NCBI GenBank assembly: GCA_021234155.1
Contig: JAJEKV010000096.1
Span: 3,843,678 to 3,907,677 of the forward strand
Direction of reading: 5' to 3'
DNA: 64,000 bases
DNA from: Isoetes taiwanensis
Lineage: Eukaryota; Streptophyta; Lycopodiopsida; Isoetales; Isoetaceae
Part shown: positions 32,288-42,500 of the stretch, in pieces
How the letters are laid out: every line of letters starts with the position of its first letter
Numbering within the stretch: position 1 is the stretch's first letter
Position numbers and translations under genes: made by a program
Notes under the pieces: model-generated
The model's database searches: none
What the model was told of the DNA's origin: nothing
What the model saw: only the letters and a program-made list of their open reading frames with translations

Positions 32288-33480
32288 ACCGCTCTTCTTG
32301 CATAAGCATTGCTCTGTAGCTATCTTACTTGCGTCAATGCTACAAGCTTATCTTTCTCCGGGTCGGGGAGTTAAGGCTAGGCGGTTGTTAAAGCTTCCTT
32401 CAACAATTCAAACCACAGCTTGGGCTTTCTTGTACCAATGCTCTTGCCCAATCTTTCACTTTCTCCGCCCTCGTCAAGTAAATTAGCAGGGGCGCTATCT
32501 TGGCAAAGTTCTTCCACGAACTTCTGTTAGTACCACTGGTAGAAAACCGACTTCATGCACATTCTTGACGGCCAGCGAATAGCGGCTTCAATCTTTCGCG
32601 GGGATCCGTCGAGATGCCTTCTGGCGAGATCACATGACCTAGATACTCCACCTTCTGCATTTGAGTGGTGGCGCCCGACAACTTGGCGTACAACCGGTGC
32701 CTCTTCAACTTCTCGGCCTCTTCTCAAGTGTTGTACATGCTCTTCAAGGGATCTGCTATACACCAAAATGTCATCAAAACAATCACAAAGGTGTCTAAAA
32801 CTCCCACGAAGATGTAGTTCATGAGCCTCATGAGCGTCGTTGGGGCATTCGATAAGCCGAAAAGGCATTACAGTGAACTCATAGTGCCCATACGGCGTTA
32901 GAAGGCGTCTTATGGATATCTTCTTCCTTTATCCTGATCTGATGATAAGCGACCTTAAGTCAATTTTGGAAGATTTTTGCTCCTTGTAGCTGATCCATCA
33001 AGTCATCTGATGCAGGGGGGCGTGATACTTGTTCTTAATGGTGTGCTTGTTCAAGCTGCCTATAGTCTATGCACATCCTTAAAAGCGCCATCCCTTCTTC
33101 TTAACGAAGAGAATGGGCTCCAAATGGCGAAACACTAGGTCTAATGAAACCTAGGTCAAGCAGCTCGCAGCTGCTTCTTTAGCTCAGGCAACTCTGCGTT
33201 GTCATTCTATATGGAGCCTTGCTTTCGTTGGCTTTGTTCGGTTGAGTGCTATCTCACTTTCGACTCCCCTATAAGGAGGGCTGCTTGATCTCATCCGAAA
33301 GAGATCATGGAACTCCGTGATCGGCTTAGCTACTTGCTTGGCAACTGGCGAGCACCTTGTCTTCTTTGCTTCCCGATTTAGGCTCACTAATCTCAAGCGA
33401 GGGATGTATGCCACCTGCTCGCTCTTGATGCGCTTGAGCAGCCTCTTAGAAGGCAATACCGCGCATAATGGGAACAACTT
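32288..33480 (-). pseudogene. chromovirus reverse transcriptase and start of RNase H (frameshifted)
   Basis: From the N-terminal side: PITEFHDLFRM, PPYRGVESEIALNRTKPTKA, EPILFVKKKG, IDYRQLNKHTIKNKY (damaged), MPFRLIECPNDAHE, the catalytic box CFDDILVYSRSLEEHVQHL, then YLGHVISPEG (shifted), DPRKIEAAIRWP and RFVEELCQD, ending in the RNase H start (LPDPEK and MQEER). RT copies element RNA into DNA. The order is complete and the YxDD equivalent reads FDD, but six or more frameshifts and stops kill the gene. The RNase H continues at 28536 after the TIR insertion. Confidence 0.9.
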
Positions 33481-33529
33481 CTTTGTGATCTCGATGATCT
33501 TGCCGTCGGTGTTGGAAAGGTCACCTTAA

Positions 33530-33900
33530 AGCTTTCCCTGTCGATGGCGGCCCCTCTTCAGTCCAAGATACTCCATGCCTATGATCAAGTCATACTTGCC
33601 AATGCCCATTACTTCTGCCCCCCCATCACGGATATTAATCCACGGCAAGTCGATGTCGAAGTTAATTCTCTTGCCCGTCGCCTTCTTTGCACCACTTGCT
33701 AAGACAAGCGGGCCTTGGCTTTGACTTTAATGGTTTTCAGCTTCAACATTTGAACCATTAGGGGGATGCAAAGTTATGGCTACTTCACGAGTCTATCAAG
33801 ACTATGAAGGACTTAGTCTTGGCCTTCCCTACTGTGGAAATTACTTTATACTGGCTCTCTGCTTGCTCTGTATCTATTGCGGCAAAGATATGGCACTCAC
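33530..33900 (-). pseudogene. chromovirus aspartic protease region
   Basis: The - strand reads INIRDGGAEVMGIGKYDLII followed by GMEYLGLKRG, the 'DLIIGMDWL' end of gypsy proteases, between gag and RT as expected. The catalytic D-[ST]-G is not clearly readable, so the N-terminal half is damaged. The enzyme would cleave the Gag-Pol polyprotein. Confidence 0.65.
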
Positions 33901-33904
33901 CTGA

Positions 33905-35262
33905 ATGTAGTCAGCGGCATTCCTCGCCGTCGTCGTCCGAATGAGCGTCCCAATCTCCCAACTCCGCTAGAGCTGCACTCATGGCGTAAAGGCGGTTTCT
34001 TTGTCCTATGGCCTGTTTGGAAGCACTGGAAACAAAAGCTGCTTTTCTATGCACTCTGCCTCTTTTTCCTTGGGCATCGCACGCAAAAGGATCGCCTTCT
34101 GCTTTGGAGTAGTTTGACCCCTCCTGCTTGTCCTTGAAGGACACCTGCTTCTTCTCCTGCTGTTTCCCCTGGTTTCCACCATGTGGGGCTCTAGTTGGAC
34201 CTGGACTGGCTGCTCTAGGGCTATAGCTTCTTGTCGCCTTGCCTTTATAATGGAAATCACTGCTTTGCACGCCCGCTATTACGAGGTCAGTCCCCGCAAG
34301 CTTATAGCCTTGGACTCAACTTAAATCTTGTCCTAGGGTTTATTGCTCTCCACAAGCTTCGGATCTCCTCATTCAACCCCTCAATATAGCTTTCTCTTTG
34401 CATGCTTCTCTTCCAACTTTGGCACATCTGACCTTAGCCTCATGAATTCCTCGTATATTTTGGACTGATTTGTTTCCCACTGTTGGAGCCTATAGAACTG
34501 CTGCATCATGCTGGACTTATGTTCCCTTGGGACGTAATGGCGCTTGAAGGCTTTAGCAAACTTCCTGAACTTACAAGCATCCCTGCTTAAGCCATGTGCC
34601 TTTGCATAACCCTTCCACCAAATCCGAGCGGCCCCTTTCAAGTTGGCTGTTGCAACTCTGCCTTTGTCTTTATCTTTCATGCCATAAGCATTGCCGTACT
34701 CACTCATTTCGTCCAGCCATGCCTCTGCTTCCAATCGACTGTTCTCCCCAGAAGCTGTTCGATTCAGGGCCTTCCATACATTGCCCAGTGCGGAATCTAC
34801 CTTCTTCTGGTAGCCAGAGGCCCTGGTATCTCTTTGTTATTCCTCTGGGGTGTTCCTCTGCCTTCCCTCTTTAGTGTTCCTTTGCCTTCCATCTGTTTGG
34901 TTCTGGGCCTGCTCTTCTTCTTCCTCGGAGTCGAAGTCTGAGTCTGAGCTTGAGTCGGAAGATTCCGGACTGGAGGATCTCCTTCTCTTGCTCCTCTTCT
35001 TGTCCCTTCACGCTCTCAGGAGCTGATGCTTCAGGCAACGGCGTTGCCCACGAACCCACTCACCTTTGCGGGGACACCAAGGCCTTTATCTGCTCACCGT
35101 CCTCATCACGGGATATCTCCTCCTCAGGGTCATGGGTTCCATTTCTTCAAATAGGTTCCTTGCCGGGGGTGGTCTAGGCGGGGTCTGTTCTTCTCTAAGT
35201 TTTCGCAGTTGTCGTTCCCCTGCGTTTAGGCCTCTAGCTGCATACACAAGTGATTCATGGCT
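33905..35262 (-). pseudogene. chromovirus gag
   Basis: Core block 34734-34381 reads RLEAEAWLDEMSEYGNAYGM, AARIWWKGYAKAHG, FKRHYVPREHKSSMMQQFYR and LQQWETNQSKIYEEFMRL, the retrotrans_gag pattern (W..F...F...Y.P). Upstream is an acidic/serine stretch (SSSPESSDSSSDSDFDSEEE) and a coiled region (GERQLRKLREEQT) starting near 35262; downstream is a basic nucleocapsid-like part (34270-33911). A clear CCHC knuckle is not visible. Gag would form the particle. The start is uncertain because frames shift twice in the first 300 bases. Confidence 0.85.
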
Positions 35263-35419
35263 ATATGGTTAGTTTTCCTTGTTCTCTTGCATTGTTTATG
35301 TTTGTTGGTATAGTTGTGGGGCAAAAATACATCAACGAAACATTTAAAGTGCAACAGAGATTATACTCATATATTATATAATATTTTAGTACAAAAGGTC
35401 TACGGGATCAAGAGTCTAA

Positions 35420-36898
35420 CTAGTCTTGAAATCGTAGGTAAGGCGGGTTGTCCTCAAGGAACTTCTTAACTTGGGCCGTTCCTACCGAAAGTGACCCAAG
35501 TTCACGATGGCGCTTCCGGCGAGCCCCCTGAAGGCTCTCGCCCGGATCTTCCACCACGGATGGGATGTGAGGGGCGGCGGTCACAGCCAATCTTCGCCTG
35601 ACGTCGATGGGGTATGGCGAAGTCGAAGAGGTCGAGTGCCATTGCTCTCTTGACCAAGACAAAGATACTTTCGACATTTTGCCGCTATGCGAGCATGCCC
35701 GCCGAAGCCCGAGAGTGCAATCAACATGAACCTCCTTCCTCCCTCGATCGAGGTTGAACTGCGGGTGTATCACCGCTATTCTCCCATCGGCCCAGCAGTG
35801 GCAAGTAGTACTGGCGACATTGCCGTTGTGTGTCGCGAGAAGCTTCTCCACTTGTCGGCCTCCGCTCTATGTCGCCACTGCATACTCGTCGACCCTATCT
35901 CGGTGAGTTCGATTTTATCCTATTCCTCCTCCTCTTGCGGGGGGTGGTGTTGGGGACTTCGGCATTAGGATGCTCGTGGTTTTCCACGGATCCCCATCTG
36001 TTCTTGGAGGGCGAGGAACTCCTCCTCTGTTGGCAGCCTCCGCCGTCCATCATTTGCCCGATCTCCGCTTTGTAGGCGGATATCGGAGGTCGCTTCCCTG
36101 TGTAGGTGTCGGCTTCTCGACTGACCCCGGAAGTCAGAGACTCGGACGATGAAGTCGTCCATGTCGGTCTACCCTTGATTGGTGGAAGCGATTCATCCAA
36201 TCGAGCTCCCTCTCCCCTGCATTAGGGAAGGTTACGGATGTGTTGAGGAGTAGATACTCCTCTCGTTGATGATGATAGGGGCTAGGCTTGTGATGCCTAG
36301 CCCGAGTGGGAAACAACTTTCGATGCCTCGCCTCCATTTCGAAGTTGATCAGCTCCTACTACGCTTGGCGCCGTTCTTCATCACGAGTCGAGCTCCAGGT
36401 GTATTCCTCGTCATCCTCCTCTTCTTCTTCCTTTACTTCTTGCTCACGCTATCTTTGCGAAGCATCTACTCTTCTGCTTGGGCTGCTATGGGGTCCACCT
36501 CCATCGGAGGGATAGAGTTGCTCCCATCGGGTTTTATTGTGATGGGACAAGAAATGGCTAGAGGCGGTGTAGGAGAAATACTTGGTCACGTTGGCGCCGG
36601 GACCATGTAGTCGAGTAACCCTGGCGCCTTATTGGTTAAGTACTTGGCGATGTTGGGGACATCACCCAAAGCCTTGAAGGGATTGGCAGGGGGCGAAGTA
36701 TCCTATACAAGGGGGACTGAACAAGGGAGGGCCCTACCCTAGCTTGAAAGTCTGCTAGCACTTGCCTATATCTTTGGTGTTGCATTTAGCGTAGCTTGGA
36801 TGTCAATTTCTTTCCCAAAGACTTGGAAGTGTCGTTGACATCCGCCCGGCAAGATGGGCCCGGCTGATGTACCATCGCCCGAAGTCGGCGGTGGCCAT
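35420..36898 (-). pseudogene. accessory gene B of the chromovirus, unidentified acidic protein
   Basis: It starts at ATG 36898, about 115 nt after a CTATAAATA box, and begins MATADFGRWYISRAHLAGRM. Later sense, over several frames: NPFKALGDVPNIAKYLTNKA, an acidic run (EEEEEDDEEYTWSSTRDEERRQA), REEYLLLNTSVTFPNAGERE, LPTEEEFLALQEQMGI, THNGNVASTTCHCWADGRIA, FNLDRGRKEVHVDCTLGLRR, ending VKKFLEDNPPYLRFQD. I do not recognise it. It lies between gene A and gag, on the element's sense strand, and shares its promoter layout with gene A (two palindromes plus TATA). The closing VGTAQVKKFLED vaguely recalls the start of a histone fold but is far too weak to name. Confidence 0.5.
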
Positions 36899-37010
36899 TG
36901 ATCTAGCGAAGAAGAGAGTATCAAACGGATGCGAAGCGCCTCGGGGGAGTTGGAAGATCGCCTAAGCAGTTGAGAGCAAACTTGCAGGGTGCTAAATGAG
37001 AAATGGGGAA

Positions 37011-37021
37011 CTTATTTATAG
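37011..37021 (-). promoter_or_regulatory. TATA box for accessory gene B
   Basis: The - strand reads CTATAAATAAG about 115 nt upstream of the gene B ATG; the counterpart of the gene A box at 39001. Confidence 0.55.
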
Positions 37022-37203
37022 AATTGGGGGAAACCCTAATTTTTGGATGACCTAGATTTTACTGAGATCAGGTGATTCTGATCTATTAAGGGATGCAATT
37101 GCAAGTTTGAAGACTATTTCTAGGGTTTGAGCATGCTAAGGACAAATAATGAGCCTATTGCAACAATTTGGAGATCATTTGGTGAAGCAAATAAATAGTG
37201 CGA

Positions 37204-37272
37204 GGTCTCCTGCGTTGCGCCCGGACCGATTTTGAGAATCTCATTTTTCATTGGTCGGCGGCGTGTGAGACA
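37204..37272. repeat. 70-bp palindrome, copy 1 (upstream of gene B)
   Basis: GGTCTCCTGCGTTGCGCCCGG ... GGTCGGCGGCGTGTGAGAC with centre GAGAATCTCATT. The weakest-preserved of the four copies. Confidence 0.8.
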
Positions 37273-37401
37273 TGGGTCCCTAATTGGGCTAGGCTTACTC
37301 AATTTAAGTGATCTAAGGCTGTAATTCCACTAAACTCATCGAGTTAGGCAGAATTGACCCCTTATTTGGTCGATTTGGAGCTGTTTTGGGCATTTTTGGG
37401 C

Positions 37402-37472
37402 ATGGTCTCACACGTTGCGCCCAGCCCGAAAATGAGAATCTCATTTTCTGTCCTGGCGCGACGTGTGAGACA
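37402..37472. repeat. 70-bp palindrome, copy 2 (upstream of gene B)
   Basis: Best copy: GTCTCACACGTTGCGCCCAG pairs with CTGGCGCGACGTGTGAGAC, around the self-complementary centre AATGAGAATCTCATT. Confidence 0.9.
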
Positions 37473-37614
37473 TCGTCTCAATTTTGCTCAAAAGCTCCAA
37501 TTTGACTAAAACAAAAGCTAGAATTCTATAACTTAACTTAATTAAGCTAGATCAGACATGTTATTTACTTCCAAAATTCTTTATATTAACAAAATTCTGA
37601 TTATTTACAAAATC

Positions 37615-37890
37615 TCAAAGGCGTTCTCCCTTGATGTGTGAGGCCATTTGCATGTCTGCTTCATGAGGGTGACCCTCTTTCGTGTAACCGTCGCGGTAGA
37701 TGAATCTTCAAAGTCTTTGCACTATTTTTAGCCTCTGGCGCCTCGCGTAAAGCACAACAACATTTCATCCGTCACCGCATGTTTGTATTATACTCTGCAT
37801 GACCTCTCGGACCAAGCGTTGAAAGCGGTGCAGGGGGATCGAGAGTCCGTAGCTCCTCTGGAAGTGCCGGATTTCCTTGAGCGCCCTATT
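37615..37890 (-). other. histone H3 fold domain within gene A
   Basis: Aligned without gaps to H3 in two long blocks. ALKEIRHFQ and FQRLVREV correspond to ALREIRKFQ and FQRLVREI; FEDSSTATVTRKRVTLM corresponds to FEDTNLCAIHAKRVTIM. The segment from REV to ALREAPEA is 27 residues, as in H3. The C-terminus MASHIKGER matches LARRIRGER. Three frame changes (near 37767, 37715, 37650) separate the blocks. The N-tail before it (PRAPGKKRAGRKKLEN) is basic but lacks the ARTKQT start of H3. Confidence 0.88.
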
Positions 37891-38898
37891 CTCCAGCTTC
37901 TTTCTGCCGGCCCGCTTCTTTCCTGGTGCTCTGGGAGGCTTCGGCTTTGGTGGGGGTGGCTCAGAGTCTGCTTCGCCGCGGGGTACTCCACCTTCAACTG
38001 TCCTCACCCGATGCTCCTGAAAGTAGGCATTGTATGCCTCCCACTTCTCCATATAGGAGTTGTGCTCCCTAATTCTCTTCTGATAGACCTTGACAGGGTC
38101 TATCACATACGCCTCCCGTTGGGGTCGCGGGGCTTTAACCCTATCCCACATCGGAAAGGTGGGGTTTATGGTGTCAGGCCTCTCACGCTCACGTGCTACA
38201 CGCTTTCGGGGCTTCTTCCTCTGACTAGGGGGTTTGAAGAGCTTGCTCCCTCTGCGCCAGGCACGTAGTCTTCATCCGAGTCGTCGGTAGTAGGCGGGGT
38301 CTCTTCGCCTGATGGTTCATTGATGTTGATCCCGTTCACCGCTTGCAGAGCCCTCCGACCTTCCTCTTGCGCCTTAATGGCTTTGGCCTTCCTCTTCTTG
38401 GGCTGGGGGCGAATTAGTCGTCTTCGGAAACTCTTCGTCCTCGGCTCCGTGGCTCTTTAGCTTCATACTGGCGATGAAGCGTGCAAGATCGGCTTCTTAG
38501 GGGCTGAGTGTTGTTGTTTTGCTGCTCTTCTCTTCCTTGTTCTTCTGCGGGTGGGTCGGCCTTTGGGGTTGTTCTGGTACGTTGGTACGTCCGCTTTGCT
38601 CCGTACTCCTCAGGTGGTTGGGCCTCGGCTGGGGTTGCTCTGGCTGTTGATCGCCTGCTCGCGCTCCTGCCGCTCCCGCTTCTTCCCTCCTCTTGTGCGA
38701 TCTCCTCGAGGATTTGGTGCATGATGTCGGCGGCCGTCCTCTATGAGCTCCGTATGGTCGCTCGATCCGATCCGCATCCTCGCTCGAAGAAGATTCATGG
38801 AGAAGGCGTTCGAAGGACTCTCGAAGAGGTAGGGTACCGGTATTTGGAGGATCCGCCGGCTAGGCTTCCTTGCGGTTTGTTTGGTCGCGGGCCATCAT
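37615..38898 (-). pseudogene. accessory gene A: histone H3 fold on a long N-terminal extension
   Basis: Starts at ATG 38898, ~105 nt after a TATA box. The first ~335 residues are hydrophilic: LLHESSSSEDADRIERPYG, a basic Arg/Lys/Pro region (38722-38414), TTDDSDEDYVPGAEGASSSN, then YVIDPVKVYQKRIREHNSYM. From 37890 the H3 fold follows: alphaN RALKEIRHFQRSYGLSIP, alpha1 HRFQRLVREVMQS, alpha2 start ALREAPEA, alpha2 end and loop DFEDSSTATVTRKRVTLM, and C-terminal DMQMASHIKGER ending at TGA 37617-37615. Span from alphaN to end is 92 codons, the same as canonical H3. A TGA/ATG overlap at 37768-37765 and two more shifts break it; codon 13 is TAG. HFQ and SIP recall centromeric H3, but loop 1 has canonical length. 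Confidence 0.85.
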
Positions 38899-39000
38899 TT
38901 TCTGGTTTGTCGATCGGAGACTAAAGCGCCCGGAAGATCGCCTTTGTAAGCACGCGAGCAAAGTTCTAAGGAAGAACACGAAAATGGGAGGGGTCTAGGT

Positions 39001-39010
39001 CTATTTATAG
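39001..39010 (-). promoter_or_regulatory. TATA box for accessory gene A
   Basis: The - strand reads CTATAAATAG in a GC-rich setting, 103 nt upstream of the gene A ATG. Same spacing class as in gene B. Confidence 0.6.
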
Positions 39011-39086
39011 GGGCCAATTTTTAGGTCAACTTTTAACTACCTTTTGGGTTGCCTAAAGCATCTAAAACACCTAATTAAGCAGAAAA

Positions 39087-39160
39087 GGCCTCACCGCGTT
39101 CGCCCAGCCCAAAAATGAAAAAGTCATTTCCTGTCACCGGGCGCGACGTGTGAGACATGG
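39087..39160. repeat. 70-bp palindrome, copy 3 (upstream of gene A)
   Basis: GGCCTCACCGCGTTCGCCCAG ... CGGGCGCGACGTGTGAGACA with centre AATGAAAAAGTCATT; same layout as copies 1, 2 and 4. Confidence 0.85.
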
Positions 39161-39293
39161 TGGGGCCCACTACTAAATTTTGTACTTTTTTGAACATGTA
39201 ACATGCTAAGTCTACTGATTCTTAGCTTAAAATTAGAATTATCAAGTTATTTCACTTTGTAGTTTACAACTTTTTTGGTGCCTAAAATGTTGA

Positions 39294-39360
39294 ATGTCTC
39301 ACGCACGTTAGCCCGGCAAAATGAAAATGTCATTTTTCGTCTGGGCGGCGTGTGAGACCA
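39294..39360. repeat. 70-bp palindrome, copy 4 (upstream of gene A)
   Basis: TGTCTCACGCACGTTAGCCC ... GTCTGGGCGGCGTGTGAGAC with centre AATGAAAATGTCATT. About 205 bp from copy 3, the same distance as between copies 1 and 2. Confidence 0.85.
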
Positions 39361-39539
39361 CCTACCACGGATGTTGGCTCACCAATTTTAGTCTTTTAAC
39401 GTTTTTATTCATTTTAGCATTACTAGCTTAGCATAACTACAAAAATGAGAAAAAAATTTCCCATTTTTCGAGGTTTAAAGATCCTATCAAGTTAGTGCTC
39501 TTTTTGGGAACATGGCGCTGCTTTGCTCTTGGTTTCCAA

Positions 39540-39557
39540 GAACATAGCTCGATACCT
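39540..39557 (-). promoter_or_regulatory. primer-binding site (initiator Met tRNA-like)
   Basis: Immediately after the 5' LTR on the - strand: AGGTATCGAGCTATG, close to the initiator-methionine primer site TGGTATCAGAGC used by many plant gypsy elements; one base substituted and one missing. It fixes the element's orientation. Confidence 0.75.
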
Positions 39558-42500
39558 TGTGGGCGTCCCCTACTCATTATCACGGTGCACTCACCGTATA
39601 CAAAACAGAGAGTTCATCCCCATACCAGCTCCATGCTAATACTGAGGGCCCCTTCACATGACACCGCAACCGTGGACGGTGCGGTGGGAAGAGTGAAGGG
39701 GTCATTGCACCCCGCCTCCCTCGGGGCCTACCTAGGCTGCTTGAAGCGTAAACATACATGTCGAGCACATACATCAACATCATCATATGACCATCACGAA
39801 GGATGGTCCTCCACATATCTGCATCGACAAAGATCAAGCACATCACATAGGGAATCCTACCCAAGGCTCGGACTCAAAGGGATGACCGACGGCTTGGGTC
39901 TCGAGTTCATTGCAAAGCGAGAATTCATGGCAATGGATTTGGGTGGCATATGAACATGGCTTAGGGTTGTCCACTCCATCCAGCCCCTCCTTGTGCACAC
40001 TTTGCGAGTGGGCTGAAAAGTGTCGGGGACTGGATCAGAGCTCACCGGATGCATAGCCAAAAGGGCTATTCACGGGCTCATCCTCCCGATTCCGATGGGG
40101 GGGTAGGGATCACTCCCCTCCGAGATCTACATGCGACTCAAGGTGACTAGAGGGCCTTTGCACGTATCCGAAATTTGGACCCGGGAAAGTGAACACCACT
40201 TCACGGGTGTCGAGCCCATGCCTTGCCCACACGCAGCGGCAAGCCATTGGACCTAGTCACAATGATCCCCAGGGCTTTACACACCAGGAGGGATCGTTCA
40301 AGAGTCAGGACATGAACCTCTTTCTCGCCCGGTCGGCCCTTCACCCACATCCCGGTCGGCTCTTGTGCACAAGCCGAATCCACGGTGTGCTAGAGGCTAC
40401 TCTAGGAGCATCAACTTCAAGGCTTTAGGTCTCTACCCCCTTCCCAATACAAAGGAGTTCATAGAGATACATCATCCATATACTTCACAGAGAACTAAAG
40501 AACTAGATCTAATCTACAACATAGAGTTAGGTTCTTTAGTTAGAATCTGCTATCTAGAGATCTAGAGAGCTGCTATGGGCAATCTAAGAGGCTAAACCTA
40601 CTGATTCTATGACTGAAATAGGGTTTAGACTATCTAATTGGCTCAATACCTGATCCTTGAGGGGCTCCTTCTGACCTGAGCTCGACCATCCTGCTGAAAC
40701 GCTCGAATCAAGGGAAACTAAGGATGCAATTCTCCCAGGCAGAGTCTGGGAGGCGGTTTTGGCTGTTGAGGCAGCCAAAACAGAGTTCTAAAACCTGTTG
40801 CCCCTTGAAGTGGCAACATGAAGAAAAGATGAAGATATGAAGAAAATTCTAAGTATTGGAGGAGCTATTAAGGAAAGGTATCAGGCTGAAAGAGAATCTA
40901 GGCCAGGTGAGCACCCTTGCCAAATCCTTTAGCCAAAACTAGCCACCCTTGATTTTTCCCAAATTTTTTGAGCCTATCTCCTATTTTTCCTTGAATTTCC
41001 CCTATCGCTGGCCAAATATTCCCCAAAAATGCCTAAAAATCTATACCTTTGCCAAGTGGCATCCTAGTCATCATCCTAAAGTACCAAAGATGTCAAAAAG
41101 TCAAGTGAAAGTCAAAATAGAAAGTCAAAAGGCACACTTTCCAAAAAATACCCTTGCCACGTCATCAAGAGTCAAAATGCCACCTAGGATGGCCACCTTG
41201 CTCACCAAAATGCTTTGTCATCCAACTTTGGTTATATCTTTGCCACTTGGGTCAAAATCATGCCACCTCATCAAAAAATATCAAGGGGCATTTAAAAGAA
41301 AATCCACTTGGGCAAAAAGCCATGTTTGACCTTGCCACATCATCCTCCATTATGCCAAGTCATCATTATACCATGTCCAGTCACCATTGATTCACCTTTT
41401 TTTAGCCAAAAAATCAAAGTGCCATTTTTCAAAACTTGACCACATCACCATGTTGCCCCAATGAAAATATGCCACCTGGCACAAAAAATTTCCAAAAAGA
41501 CCTTATATAGACCTTTGAATTCCAATTCTTGGGAATCGTGCCCTTTGAAAAAAATATAAAAAAATTGTCCTATTCTACCCCCGACCTAGATTCCTTTTCA
41601 CCAATCCCCCCCCCGTGGCTCACCCGGGCGTGGGGCGGTGGAGAATACCGAATCCCGTGGGCAAGACCGTCAATTTAATAGTTAGCCCGGATCGAGCTAT
41701 ATATACCTGGGCTGACTTTTTGATTTAGGCCTGTGGGATATATCCACTGAAGAAGATCTGGCAAAAAAACCATTAGGGTTCTATGATTCTCGGCTTCCCG
41801 CGCACTTTGAATGATGCAGAGCAGTTCGCCTGATCATAACCGACTTCTGGAACCAATCGAATTATGAAAAGGATGCCGAATTAATGGAGATCATACCAAG
41901 AACAGAGCATTGCCTATTTTTGGGAAAGAAGAGTTCGTGCCCATATGCAGACAAATTAGAGCTCTAACTACCCTGACACAGGTCTATAAAGATGATCCGA
42001 GCCGTATTCCAATTAAGGAGAGGAGATTTTTGATTAGAAACCCGCCCTTGTTCTTGAAAGCAAAGATTTTGGAAGTTCTGATACCAATTCTATTTCAGAG
42101 TGATCGAATGGATTACCTGACAAGTGTATCATGTTCCTAAGATAATCTGAGAAAAGTTTTCTTGAGCAATCCATGGTGTTTCCCCTTTTCTTCAATCGAT
42201 TTCTGAGTGTTTTTTTCAAAAAAATAGTTTTTTCCCATTTTTTATGTGCCAGTCCACTTCTGGCGAACTTTGCCAAGAATTTCCCATCAATCCTGATCAA
42301 CAAATGAGTTGAAATCAATTCAAACTATCTGATATCATCTAGATTTGGCTTAACAAATAGCTATTCTGCCAGGATTTGCTCGTATATTTCATTTGCATTC
42401 AAAGGAAATTTGACTGCATCCCAGAGCTTTTTCTTCAATCATTTTCACCACCTTGTTCCAGAAAACATCCTAGTTATACACCTGCATTCACATATCACCT

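Noticed and set aside
31848..32319. Pro/Leu/Ser-rich ORFs up to 143 codons
   Set aside because: They come from a C/T-rich tandem duplication, open in all three frames; composition explains them.
35420..35500. C-terminus of gene B as a histone H2A start (VGTAQVKKFLED versus VGRIARFLK)
   Set aside because: Only a few residues agree and the protein ends there; no fold follows.
37615..37890. Calling the H3 domain a centromeric H3
   Set aside because: HFQ and SIP fit, but loop 1 is not lengthened as in cenH3 and the rest is too decayed; left as H3-like.
39580..39864. ORFs inside the 5' LTR (also 16868-17116, 17432-17839)
   Set aside because: They lie within LTR sequence, lack motifs and are not preserved between the two LTRs.
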